Part shown: piece after piece, positions 1-8,571 of the stretch | Position numbering within the stretch: position 1 is the first letter of the stretch | How the letters are laid out: the number at the start of each line of letters is the position of its first letter | Origin: an uncultured bacterium | GTDB taxonomy: Bacteria; Verrucomicrobiota; Verrucomicrobiia; CAIQCK01 | Reading direction: 5' to 3' | Assembly (NCBI GenBank): GCA_903870275.1 | Contig: CAIQCK010000101.1 | Coordinates: 77,141 to 141,140, forward strand | Length of the DNA stretch: 64,000 bases | Made by a program: the position numbers and the translations under genes | Notes under the pieces: generated by a model | Told to the model about the DNA's origin: nothing | Database searches by the model: none | Seen by the model: the letters and a program-made list of their open reading frames with translations, nothing else

Positions 1-1
1 A

Positions 2-97
2 TTTCAGTATCCAACGCTCTGCGAATATAAAGGCACGATCTACCTGACAGTGACACAAGGCCAAAAGGAACGCATCATGTTCGGCAAACTGGAATGA
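2..97 (+). CDS. C-terminal end of a truncated gene, possibly sialidase/BNR-like
   Basis: An open frame enters from the left edge and stops at TGA 95-97, giving 32 residues. The tail has the pattern Y-P-T-L followed by I-Y-L-T-V-T-Q-G and a final short hydrophobic strand with G-K-L-E. This resembles the last blade of BNR/sialidase-type beta-propellers, where a YP..L motif precedes a 'TYT' strand. Only the end of the protein is visible, so the family is a guess; that it is the end of a real gene is more secure, because it is followed by about 100 bp without coding features. Confidence 0.4.
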   Translation, partial: FQYPTLCEYKGTIYLTVTQGQKERIMFGKLE

Positions 98-194
98 ACC
101 TTCCGCCCGAAACACGGGCGATGATTCAGCGTTAGATCCGGCGAAGAGACGCGCCTGATCCTGCGGAAAACGAAGGTGTCTCAAAAGAGAAAGG

Positions 195-719
195 ATGAAT
201 GTCATAGATGTGCGTGCTCTCTGGTCCCGGATTCTGACGATTGCCGGGGGCATCGGCATGGTGGTTGGCGCCCTTGATCCCTTGGAGGGATCGCTCCTTA
301 TCCTTCCCGGCAGCGGGCTGTTGGCGCTCGGCGCCTACCTCGGTCAGGCGGAACATCGGACCTTCGTCTACAGAGTGTGGGCGTTCGTCTTGGTGCTGAT
401 CGGTGTGGGGGCACTGTGGGGGCTGAGCATGATGGGTGGCTTTGGAGGTTCTTCGGGCCGTTCAAACTGGTGGGGAATGCTGTTGCTGCCCTATTTCATT
501 GGATGGTCCATGGGGATCTGGGGGGCGGGTTCGCCGCGGTGGATGACATGGGTGGGAATCGGTGTTGGCCTTTGGTATCTATTTCTGGAGTCCTGTTCTT
601 GGGGCTGGCGTAATCTTGGGATTGCCATCATCCTCACCACGATGGGCATCCTGACCATCATCGGCTGCACATACCGGCTCTGCAAGAGGCCCAAAGTGAA
701 GGAAAAGACTGAGGCCTGA
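195..719 (+). CDS. Small polytopic membrane protein of unknown function
   Basis: The 174-residue protein has about six hydrophobic segments (roughly residues 13-30, 32-50, 60-78, 95-112, 118-134 and 140-158) and a short basic, hydrophilic C-terminus (K-R-P-K-V-K-E-K). A glycine-rich loop near residues 80-90 separates the third and fourth segments. No catalytic motif is recognisable. The purine run AGAGAAAGG (186-194) touches the ATG directly, an unusually short spacing for a ribosome binding site, so initiation may be weak. It stands alone between the truncated gene on the left and the ceramidase-like gene on the right; nothing links it to glycan use. Confidence 0.7.
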   Translation: MNVIDVRALWSRILTIAGGIGMVVGALDPLEGSLLILPGSGLLALGAYLGQAEHRTFVYRVWAFVLVLIGVGALWGLSMMGGFGGSSGRSNWWGMLLLPYFIGWSMGIWGAGSPRWMTWVGIGVGLWYLFLESCSWGWRNLGIAIILTTMGILTIIGCTYRLCKRPKVKEKTEA

Positions 720-798
720 CAGGCCGTCCACGTCCATCAGCTACGCCGTTTTTTCTTGTGGCGCAGAGACGCTACGCAGTGGCAGGCTGCCGGTTGTC

Positions 799-2304
799 AT
801 GAAACGGCCAAGTATCTTCTGCATCTTCTCTCTCATCGCCCTGCTGCTGGCTTCGCTGTCGGTTGAGGCGGCTCAACTCCAGGCCGGCGTCGCCAAGGTG
901 GACATCACCGACCGCACCGTGCCCGTCAACGACCCGTTGTATGCCAAGGCATTGGTGCTGCGGGACGGCGACACCACCGCGGCCATCATCACCGTGGACG
1001 CCGTCGCCATCGGTGAACTGGGCAGGATCAAAAATGACTTCCTTGCGCACGTCCGCGCGCAGCTCCAGAAGGAACTCAACATCCCGCCGTCAAACGTCCT
1101 CATCAATGCCAGCCATTGTCACGGCATCGTCTGCAACGACTATGAGAAGCGCGCCGTGCAGGCGGTGCGGGACGCTTGCCGGAACATGGTGCCGGTCAAA
1201 GTCGGCGCGGGCCGCGGCCACGAGAACCGTGTCTCGGAGAACCGCCGGCTCTTGCTGAAGAACGGCAGCGAAACCGACGTGCGCCACGCTTATTCGCTGG
1301 CTCCTGACGAAGAGGTCGCCAGCATCGGGCCTATAGACCCGGAGATTGGTCTGCTCCGCCTCGACAAACAGAACGGCCAGCCGCTGGCGGTCGTTTATAA
1401 CTTCGCGGTGCATCCCATCCAGGGTGTGCCGAGCCACGGCAACACCGCGGACATCGTCGGCTTCGCCTCCAAGGCCATCGAGGAGGCGCTCGGCGACGGC
1501 GCGCTCGCTCTCTTCTTGCAGGGATGCGCCGGCGACATCAACCCCGTGCAATACAAGGACGTTCACAATCCCCGCGACGCCGAGCCGCTCGGCAACCTGC
1601 TCGGCCTCAGTGCTGTGCGGGCGTTGCGAAACATCCAGACGCGCGACGACGGCGGGCTGCACATGATCAACGAGGTTCTCGCGTTGCCGCGAGTCACCGA
1701 CATGGAACGACGCATCGCCGCGATCCAGACCGAGCAGACCCGGTTGCTCCAGTCGTTGCGGGGAACCAGCCTCAACCTCAAGATCTTCATCCCGTTGATC
1801 GTGCAATACAATCTCGCCACCAACTTCCCGTCCTATTCCAGCCACCGCTATCTGCTCGACCAATCGCTCGGCCGCGACGACCTCGCCAAGCTCGACGCCG
1901 AAAACCGCGCGAACATGGAGCGCTATATCCAGAACATCCACACCATGGAGCAGCTCACACGGCTTCAGGCGAACCTGAGTCTGCTCAAGATGCACCAAGC
2001 GCAAAACGCCGCCGCCGGAAAACCGACGCTGGATGTCGAGGTCGTGGGCCTGCGGGTCGGTGATTTCGTACTAGTGACGTTCCCCGGCGAACTGACCGTC
2101 GAGATCGGCCTCGGCATCAAGAAACGCGCGCCCGCGCCATTCACCTTCGTCGCCGGCTACACCAACGGCTACATTTACTACGCCCCCACCGCGCAGGGCC
2201 GGAACAACAAAGGCTTCGCCCAGGAAGACTGCGACTGCCTGCTCGCGCCCGAATGGCAAAAGCTGTTTGAGAACAAGGTGCAGGAGATTTTGAAAAAGCT
2301 GTAG
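799..2304 (+). CDS. Secreted neutral/alkaline ceramidase-like hydrolase
   Basis: A 501-residue protein with a cleavable signal peptide (hydrophobic core at residues 8-20, V-E-A-A near 25). After it comes the A-G-V-A-K-V-D-I-T start that opens neutral ceramidase N-terminal domains. A metal-type motif S-H-C-H-G (His106, His108), a further His205 in V-H-P-I-Q-G, and Q-G-C-A-G-D-I-N-P are typical of the family, in which zinc-dependent amide hydrolysis occurs in an N-terminal domain. In PVC bacteria this fold is often annotated ceramidase without substrate proof, so an amidase or esterase on a glycan or lipid decoration is equally possible. It is followed 19 bp later by an esterase and is probably cotranscribed with it. 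Confidence 0.75.
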   Translation: MKRPSIFCIFSLIALLLASLSVEAAQLQAGVAKVDITDRTVPVNDPLYAKALVLRDGDTTAAIITVDAVAIGELGRIKNDFLAHVRAQLQKELNIPPSNVLINASHCHGIVCNDYEKRAVQAVRDACRNMVPVKVGAGRGHENRVSENRRLLLKNGSETDVRHAYSLAPDEEVASIGPIDPEIGLLRLDKQNGQPLAVVYNFAVHPIQGVPSHGNTADIVGFASKAIEEALGDGALALFLQGCAGDINPVQYKDVHNPRDAEPLGNLLGLSAVRALRNIQTRDDGGLHMINEVLALPRVTDMERRIAAIQTEQTRLLQSLRGTSLNLKIFIPLIVQYNLATNFPSYSSHRYLLDQSLGRDDLAKLDAENRANMERYIQNIHTMEQLTRLQANLSLLKMHQAQNAAAGKPTLDVEVVGLRVGDFVLVTFPGELTVEIGLGIKKRAPAPFTFVAGYTNGYIYYAPTAQGRNNKGFAQEDCDCLLAPEWQKLFENKVQEILKKL

Positions 2305-2323
2305 ATGTATCGGCCGAACAATC

Positions 2324-3181
2324 ATGATTCTCAAGCTGATCCCTGTCGTCGTGTTTCTGCTAACTGCGCCGGCGACGCTGGATGCCGCTGAACCGCCGAT
2401 CACGCTCTGGCCACAAGGCGCTCCCGGCGCCCTTGGCACGACGGCGAAAGACATTCCCACGCTGACTCCGTATCTGCCGGCCAAGGCCAATGGCTCGGCC
2501 ATGGTGCTCATCCCCGGCGGCAGCTACAGCGGCATCTTCGAACGGCAGGGCGAACCGTTTGCCCGCTGGCTCAATGAACACGGCATCACCGTGTTCGTGC
2601 TGCGCTATCGGCTCGGCAGCGCGGGCTACCGGTATCCCGCGCAGTTGCAGGATGCGGTGCAGGCGATGCGGCATGTGCGCAGGAACGCCGCGCAGTGGAA
2701 GATTGAGACAACCCGCGTCGGCGTGATGGGCTTCTCCGCCGGGGGACATCTGGTTTCAACATTGATCAACCGCCCCGAAGACGGCGAGGTTCGGTCAACG
2801 GACAACGCGGAGCCCGTGAGCGCAAGACCCGACTTGGCGATCCTCTGTTACCCCGTTATCAGCATGATCACCAAGCCCCACGCCACATCGCGCCGGAATC
2901 TCATCGGTCCAGCGCCCAGCGACGAGATCATTCGCAAGACATCGAGTGAGTTGCAGGTGAGACCTGGACTGCCACCGTGCTTCGTCTGGCACACGGGCGA
3001 GGACAAGATGGTGCCGGTGGACCACAGCCTGTTGTTCGCCGCCGCCCTGCAACAACACGGCGTGCCCTACGAACTCCACATCTACCAGCACGGCGATCAC
3101 GGCACCGGTTTGATGGGCACGGATCATCCATGGATGGGCGACCTGCTGTTCTGGCTGCGCGCGCAGCGGTTCGTCGAATAA
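2324..3181 (+). CDS. Secreted alpha/beta-hydrolase (BD-FAE/xylan-esterase-like)
   Basis: 285 residues with a short signal peptide (hydrophobic residues 3-17, cleavage near T-L-D-A-A). The fold signature is clear: an oxyanion segment I-P-G-G-S-Y, nucleophile elbow G-F-S-A-G-G with Ser138, an acidic residue in H-T-G-E-D-K-M-V, and a C-terminal H-G-D-H-G-T-G-L holding the catalytic His. This arrangement matches carbohydrate esterases and BD-FAE-like enzymes that remove acyl groups from glycans. It lies 19 bp after the ceramidase-like gene and 49 bp before a glycosidase, which suggests it deacylates substrate for these neighbours. Substrate is inferred only. Confidence 0.8.
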   Translation: MILKLIPVVVFLLTAPATLDAAEPPITLWPQGAPGALGTTAKDIPTLTPYLPAKANGSAMVLIPGGSYSGIFERQGEPFARWLNEHGITVFVLRYRLGSAGYRYPAQLQDAVQAMRHVRRNAAQWKIETTRVGVMGFSAGGHLVSTLINRPEDGEVRSTDNAEPVSARPDLAILCYPVISMITKPHATSRRNLIGPAPSDEIIRKTSSELQVRPGLPPCFVWHTGEDKMVPVDHSLLFAAALQQHGVPYELHIYQHGDHGTGLMGTDHPWMGDLLFWLRAQRFVE

Positions 3182-3230
3182 GTTTTACGCCCGGCCCTTC
3201 CATATAGGACAAGTACACCCAGCCAAATCA

Positions 3231-5912
3231 ATGAAAACGCAAATGCGAAACATCCTCATCACTGGCATCGCCTCGTTGTTATTTGCCGGCGTCGCGGTTG
3301 CCGACACGGATACGAACCTGTTCCCGTTTGTGCTGCCCGCCGATGATGTCACGGAAGGCATCACCGATCTTTCGTTCCTCAACAACAAACCGGCGAACGA
3401 CCTCGTCACGGTGCGCGACGGGCATTTCTACGCGGGCGGCAAGCGCATTCGCTTCTGGGGCGTGTGCGTCATCGGCGCGGCGGCGTTTCCATCTCACGAG
3501 GATGCCGCGCTCATCGCGCGCCGTCTGGCCAGCCGCGGCATGAACCAGGTGCGGATTCATTTGATTGATGGATCCTACTCGCCTATGGGCTTATTCGACC
3601 CCGAACACAAAGGGGAATTGCGAATTCTCCCGTCCCAACTCGACAAGCTCGATTTCTTCATTGCCGAACTCAAGAAGCACGGCATCTACGTGGAACTGCC
3701 GGTGGATGGATACCATTGGCGGAATATTTCGGGCGTGCAGGAATATCCCGGCACGGACTTCCACAAATTCGCAGCCTTCAGCAGCGGTTTCCCACTCTGG
3801 AACAACCACTTCATCGAGACGGAAAAACAGTTTGCCCGCGATTTCTTCGGCCACGTCAATCCCTACACCGGCAAGGCCTATACCGAGGAGCCGTGCGTCT
3901 CCACAATGGAGATCGTCAACGAGAACGGGCTTATCTGCGCCTGGCGCGGCGGCCATTTTCGCACTGCGTGGCCCGATGCGATGATCGCGGACCTGCAGTC
4001 GCACTGGAACAAATTCCTCAAGACGCGCTACGCGACGACCGAGCGCCTCCGCCAATCCTGGGCGACCGGGGAAATTCACGCCGACCCGCAGAACATGTTG
4101 AAGAACGGCGACTTCACCGACGGTCTGAAATCATGGCCGTTGCAGTGCGTGAAACCGTCAGTCGCCCGACCGGAGGTCGCCGACAACACCGCACCCGGAG
4201 GACGGCCTTGCGTCGTGCTCAACAGCGAGCGCACACCGGACAAAGGCGCTTTCGTCATCCTTCACCAGCCCGGCCTGGCCATCGAGAAGAACTGCCGCTA
4301 TACGCTTTCGTTCCTTGCCAAGGCCGACGTGCCGACCAACGCCTCGCTGAAACTCAGTCTCACCATCGCCCTCAACCGCCCGCCGTGGAACGCTGTGGGA
4401 TTGTCCACGTCGGCGGAAGTCGGCAGCGACTGGAAACCACTGACACTATCATTCGCCGGTTCGCAGGATGAAGCCGCCGCCAAATTGATGATCTCGCCTC
4501 CTGTCGGCGCGAGCCGCGTTTCGCTGGCGAACTTTCTGCTGCGCAAGGCGGACATCACCGGTCTGCCGTCGGGAGAAACGATCGATGCAGGTAATGTCAC
4601 CATGCCGCCGTCGCCCACGGATTGTCTGAGCCGCACGCGGCAGGTCGCGGCGGATTTCGTGGACTTCCTCTACGAACTGGATGGACGCTACTTCGACACG
4701 ATGCGCGACTTCCTCAAGCGCGACCTGCATTGCAAACACCCGGTCAAGGGCACGCAGGTGGACCATTACAGTTCGTATTTCAGCCAGGCGCGCTTCGACT
4801 ATCTTGACTCGCACGGCTACTGGCAGCATCCGTCGTTTCCGCGCAAACCGTGGGACCCGAAAGACTGGTTCATCGGCAACTCGCCGATGGTCAATCACGG
4901 CGGTGAGACGGTGGTGGAGCTGGCGGAGCGGCGCGTGCGCGGCAAGCCTTTCAACATCAGCGAGTATTGCCATCCCGCGCCGAGCACCTACTGCGCGGAG
5001 CAGGTGCCGACCATCGCGTCGTTCGGCGCGATGCAGGATTGGGACGGCGTCGTGTTTCATTGCTGGCAGGAAATGGAATATGACTGGCACGTTCGCGAGG
5101 TGCGAAAACTCCCCGCGGACCGCATTGACCGGTGGTTCAACATGAGCCGGCATTCCGTCAAGCTGGTCACGATGCCCTTCGGCGCGCTGGCGTTCCGGCG
5201 CGGCGACGTGGCCGCGGCCCGCGAGGAGACCGCCATCGGCGTCACGCTCGACGAAGAGAAACAATGGCTGGCGGAAAAGGCTGGAACCTCGTGGCAGGGG
5301 TTCAACGTCGGCGCCGGCAAAGGAGCGACTTGGCGCGACGCCTTCACGCATCGTATCAGTCTGGCGTTGGGTTCCAAGACAGTCCCGGCGTTTTTGCCGT
5401 CCGAACTCAAGCGCGCCCAGTCCGACACGAGTGAATTGGCCTATGACCTGAGCGACGCAACCGCCGGCGTGCTCACCGTCAACACGCCGCGCGCCAAAGC
5501 GGTCATTGGTTTCGGCGCAGGCAAGACGTTCGAGTTGGGCGACGCGATCCTCAAGCCCGGCCCGACAATGCAGCGCGGCTTCTCCGTCATCACCGCCTCC
5601 GTCGTGCGCGGCGCGAGTTTCAACTCCCCCGGCGCGCGCATCCTCGTGACCGCCACCGGCTATGTTGAGAACCAAGGCATGGTTTGGAACGCCGACAAAA
5701 CATCCGTTGGCAATCAATGGGGCGATGGTCCCGTGATGTGCGAGGGCATTCCCTTCGAGTTGATTCTGAAAACTAAACGCGCTACCGCGTGGCCACTGGA
5801 TTCGCGCGGCCACCGGCTCGCTCCGGTCAACGGCGATGCCGTCACCGAAGGAGTGCGATTCACTTTTGATTCGCACTACAAAACACTCTGGTATGAAATC
5901 GCCGCGGAATAG
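3231..5912 (+). CDS. Secreted clan GH-A (GH5-like) glycosidase with inserted carbohydrate-binding module
   Basis: 893 residues with a signal peptide (about residues 6-25). A (beta/alpha)8 hydrolase core begins near residue 60, with V-R-D-G-H-F and R-I-H-L-I-D-G-S-Y strands. Probable acid/base Glu231 lies in I-V-N-E-N-G and probable nucleophile Glu578 in N-I-S-E-Y-C-H. Between them, at about residues 288-440, is a beta-sandwich resembling CBM4/9/22 (N-L-x-N-G-D-F start, C-R-Y-T-L-S-F middle), so the module interrupts the catalytic barrel in sequence. The last ~200 residues look like an all-beta accessory domain. The 1706-residue protein at 19967 shares the same G-G-K-x-(I/W)-x-F/Y-x-G-V opening. 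The glycosidic linkage cut is unknown. Confidence 0.75.
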   Translation: MKTQMRNILITGIASLLFAGVAVADTDTNLFPFVLPADDVTEGITDLSFLNNKPANDLVTVRDGHFYAGGKRIRFWGVCVIGAAAFPSHEDAALIARRLASRGMNQVRIHLIDGSYSPMGLFDPEHKGELRILPSQLDKLDFFIAELKKHGIYVELPVDGYHWRNISGVQEYPGTDFHKFAAFSSGFPLWNNHFIETEKQFARDFFGHVNPYTGKAYTEEPCVSTMEIVNENGLICAWRGGHFRTAWPDAMIADLQSHWNKFLKTRYATTERLRQSWATGEIHADPQNMLKNGDFTDGLKSWPLQCVKPSVARPEVADNTAPGGRPCVVLNSERTPDKGAFVILHQPGLAIEKNCRYTLSFLAKADVPTNASLKLSLTIALNRPPWNAVGLSTSAEVGSDWKPLTLSFAGSQDEAAAKLMISPPVGASRVSLANFLLRKADITGLPSGETIDAGNVTMPPSPTDCLSRTRQVAADFVDFLYELDGRYFDTMRDFLKRDLHCKHPVKGTQVDHYSSYFSQARFDYLDSHGYWQHPSFPRKPWDPKDWFIGNSPMVNHGGETVVELAERRVRGKPFNISEYCHPAPSTYCAEQVPTIASFGAMQDWDGVVFHCWQEMEYDWHVREVRKLPADRIDRWFNMSRHSVKLVTMPFGALAFRRGDVAAAREETAIGVTLDEEKQWLAEKAGTSWQGFNVGAGKGATWRDAFTHRISLALGSKTVPAFLPSELKRAQSDTSELAYDLSDATAGVLTVNTPRAKAVIGFGAGKTFELGDAILKPGPTMQRGFSVITASVVRGASFNSPGARILVTATGYVENQGMVWNADKTSVGNQWGDGPVMCEGIPFELILKTKRATAWPLDSRGHRLAPVNGDAVTEGVRFTFDSHYKTLWYEIAAE

Positions 5913-5958
5913 ACCCTAAACGGCCTATAAACCCATCCCCCACCCTTTCGTGCCTTCT

Positions 5959-6066
5959 GTGACTGCCGGTGGCGTGCGACTCTGTGGTGCGGACCACGTT
6001 ATCGTCGGCAATACATTCCGGAATCTGAAAGCGCTCGGCACTACTACTATTGGACACTTTCCGTGA
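5959..6066 (+). pseudogene. Relic of a parallel beta-helix lyase, PL6-like
   Basis: This intergenic piece reads as about 35 codons ending in TGA 6064-6066. It carries G-G-V-R-L-C-G-A-D-H-V-I-V-G-N-T-F-R-N-L. That pattern matches the repeated coil of PL6 (alginate lyase/chondroitinase B), where 'GGIR..G..H.V..NY' lines the catalytic groove. It has no start, no signal peptide and no continuation in any frame, so it is a decayed fragment rather than a gene. The overlap with a perfect 10-bp palindrome (6015-6024) is probably chance. The family assignment rests on one motif. Confidence 0.45.
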
Positions 6067-6158
6067 TGCGCGCGGACGTGGAATCATTGGGGAAGAGTGA
6101 CGGATAACGAATTTTCGCCCCAGGCATGGAGCCGCCACGGAACAACAAGGAGAACAGC

Positions 6159-8519
6159 ATGAGACTGGCTTTGGCCCTGTCCACCGCCATGATGCTTTGG
6201 GCGGGCACAGCAACCGCCGCCGATTTCCACGTTGCGCCCAGAGGCGACGATGCCAACGCCGGCACGAAAGACAACCCGTTCGCCACATTGGAGGCCGCGC
6301 GCGACGCCGCGCGGAAGGCGGGCGCGGGACCGCACCGAATCGTCATGATGCCAGGAGATTATTTTCTGGCCAAGACACTGGAAATGGACGCGCGCGACAA
6401 CGGCCTGACCATCGAGTCCGAGCCTGTCGTCAAGGCGACGCTCTACGGCGGAGAGCTCGTGACCGGCTGGCGGCGCGACGGGGACAATTTCTGGTGCGTG
6501 GACCTGCCGGGCGTGAAGGAAGGCTCGTGGGATTTCCGCGCGCTGGTGGTCAATGGACGGATGCCAGAGCGCGCGCGGTTGCCGGAAACCGGCACGTTCA
6601 CGCACAAGACCGAGTGGAAAGGAGCACGCTACATTTCAGGCGCATGGGATCCCAAACCCACCCAGGAACAACTCACCACCGTCCTCTACGATTCCAAAGA
6701 CATCCCGGCCACACTCGACATAAGGAACGCTGAGATCCGAGTGGTCCACATGTGGAATGAGTCTCTCTATGGCATCGCGCGCAACGACGCGCAACGCCAT
6801 GCCTTCGTGTTGTCGTCGCCGACCATCCATCCGCCCGGCGCGTTTGGCGTGAAGAAGTATGTGATCTTCAACACGCGCGAGGGCATGACACACCCCGGCC
6901 AATGGTATCTCGACCGCGCGGCCGGCCGGCTCGTCTATTGGCCGCTGCCGGGCGAGGACATGGCCAAAGCCAGGGTCATCGCTCCTCGGCTCGAACGGAT
7001 CATTCACATCGCCGGCAACGCCAGGCAATCGGTGGAGAAGATCACGCTGCGTGGGCTTGGCTTTCAGGCCACGACCACACCGCTGGGTGCCCGCGGTTTT
7101 GGCGCGACCGGTTTCTGGGGTGCGGTGGATGTCGAGAGAAGCCGCGAATTCAAGGCTGAGCGGCTGGAGATCCACAACGTGGGCGGCGAGGGCATCGCCC
7201 TGCGTGTTCGCAACCAAACCTGCCAGATTCTCGATTGCCATGTGCATGACACTGGCGCCTGTGGAGTGGAAGTCGAGGTGACCGGCAGCGGATCGCTGGT
7301 CTTGCGAAACCACATCCATCACGTCGGCCTCAACTACCCGTCCGCCATCAGCCTCTCTGCAAACGGTTCCGGCCTCCATCTCCAGCGCAATGAGATCCAC
7401 GATGGTCCCTACAGCGGTATTGTGTGCAACCCCGGCGACAATTATCGAATTGAGGAAAACCTCATTTATCGGGTCATGCAACAAATGCACGACGGCGCCG
7501 CGATCTACGGCCATCTGACCCAAAGCGTGTTACGCGGCAACATGGTGAAGGACATCGTTGAGCAAGGGAAAGGTTTCGGCGCGTCCGCTTACTATCTGGA
7601 CGAGCAGTCCTGCGATTCCATTGTGGAACGCAACGTGGCGATCGGTGTGCCAATGCCAACCCATAACCACATCAGTCGCAACCTCGTCTATCGCGACAAC
7701 GTGTTCATTACGGACAAAGACATGGTTGTGTCGTTCGCCAGGTGTGCGGGCTGCTCCTTCGAGCGCAACACCCTGTTTGCTCCCGGCACGATCACAATCA
7801 ACCAGCCGAATGCGATCAAGCACTGGACGAACAACGTGGTCTTCCGCGAAGGAATCGGCAAGGGCGACGCGCCACAAATGTTCACAATCAACGACGCCAT
7901 GCCGCCCGTCATGCGGCCTGGCCGCAGGACCTTACCCGCGATCGTCGTGCGCGTCTCACGGCCGCCAACGCTCGACGGCAAGATCGGCGCCGACGAGTGG
8001 CCCGGTGAAGGTCTGAACCTGGACCGTGAGCCATCACGATGGCCTGCCAGCGGAGTTCCTGTGGCAGCCAAGCTTTGCTACGACGACCAGTGCCTGTATG
8101 TGGCGGTGAGTGCAGGCCTGTATCAGATCAACAAGCTCCGCACCGGCACCGCATGGGACAAAGACGACGGCGTGGAGATCTGCATCGCCGGACGGACGAC
8201 TGATGGCAAACCGGCGACTTTCGTCATACGCGGTTTCGCTGGCGGCTCACTTCAGAGCGTCACCGATGCCGGCCCGCCTGCCGATGCGGCCGATCGCCTT
8301 GGCAAAGCCGTCCGTTTCACCGTGAGCAAGTGGCGCCACGGCTGGCGTGGCGAATGGGCCATCCCATGGAACGCGCTGGGTCTAAGACCCGAGCCCGGTC
8401 TGAAGGTTGCTTTCAACCTTGGCGTCTTTCGCGCCGAGGACGAAGTCCGGCGCTGCTGGGAAGGCACGCTGGCCGAGAACTGGCGGCTCGACCAGGCTGG
8501 AGTTTTGCTGTTCAAATGA
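6159..8519 (+). CDS. Secreted right-handed parallel beta-helix protein with C-terminal CBM9-like domain
   Basis: 786 residues. I start it at ATG 6159, preceded by AAGGAGA (6147-6153), rather than the in-frame ATG 6126, because it puts the signal peptide (M-R-L-A-L-A-L to A-T-A-A) at the N-terminus. The mature start F-H-V-A-P-R-G-D-D with P-F-A-T-L-E-A-A-R-D-A is the classic opening of secreted pectate-lyase-like beta-helix proteins. Repeated N-x-I-x-x-V/H-coils run to about residue 590. From about 600 a D-G-K-I-G-A-D-E-W segment begins a CBM9/DOMON-like sugar-binding domain. It is the first of two tandem paralogues (next at 8572, 52 bp away). The catalytic activity, lyase or hydrolase, cannot be told from sequence. 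Confidence 0.82.
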   Translation: MRLALALSTAMMLWAGTATAADFHVAPRGDDANAGTKDNPFATLEAARDAARKAGAGPHRIVMMPGDYFLAKTLEMDARDNGLTIESEPVVKATLYGGELVTGWRRDGDNFWCVDLPGVKEGSWDFRALVVNGRMPERARLPETGTFTHKTEWKGARYISGAWDPKPTQEQLTTVLYDSKDIPATLDIRNAEIRVVHMWNESLYGIARNDAQRHAFVLSSPTIHPPGAFGVKKYVIFNTREGMTHPGQWYLDRAAGRLVYWPLPGEDMAKARVIAPRLERIIHIAGNARQSVEKITLRGLGFQATTTPLGARGFGATGFWGAVDVERSREFKAERLEIHNVGGEGIALRVRNQTCQILDCHVHDTGACGVEVEVTGSGSLVLRNHIHHVGLNYPSAISLSANGSGLHLQRNEIHDGPYSGIVCNPGDNYRIEENLIYRVMQQMHDGAAIYGHLTQSVLRGNMVKDIVEQGKGFGASAYYLDEQSCDSIVERNVAIGVPMPTHNHISRNLVYRDNVFITDKDMVVSFARCAGCSFERNTLFAPGTITINQPNAIKHWTNNVVFREGIGKGDAPQMFTINDAMPPVMRPGRRTLPAIVVRVSRPPTLDGKIGADEWPGEGLNLDREPSRWPASGVPVAAKLCYDDQCLYVAVSAGLYQINKLRTGTAWDKDDGVEICIAGRTTDGKPATFVIRGFAGGSLQSVTDAGPPADAADRLGKAVRFTVSKWRHGWRGEWAIPWNALGLRPEPGLKVAFNLGVFRAEDEVRRCWEGTLAENWRLDQAGVLLFK

Positions 8520-8571
8520 TGCCGCATACGATCACGCTTTTCAGGAGACGACAACCGTAACGGAGAATTTA

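Noticed and set aside
8407-8571. N-terminal extension of the second beta-helix gene
   Set aside because: The extension overlaps the previous gene, is unrelated to the paralogue, and a ribosome binding site plus signal peptide define ATG 8572.
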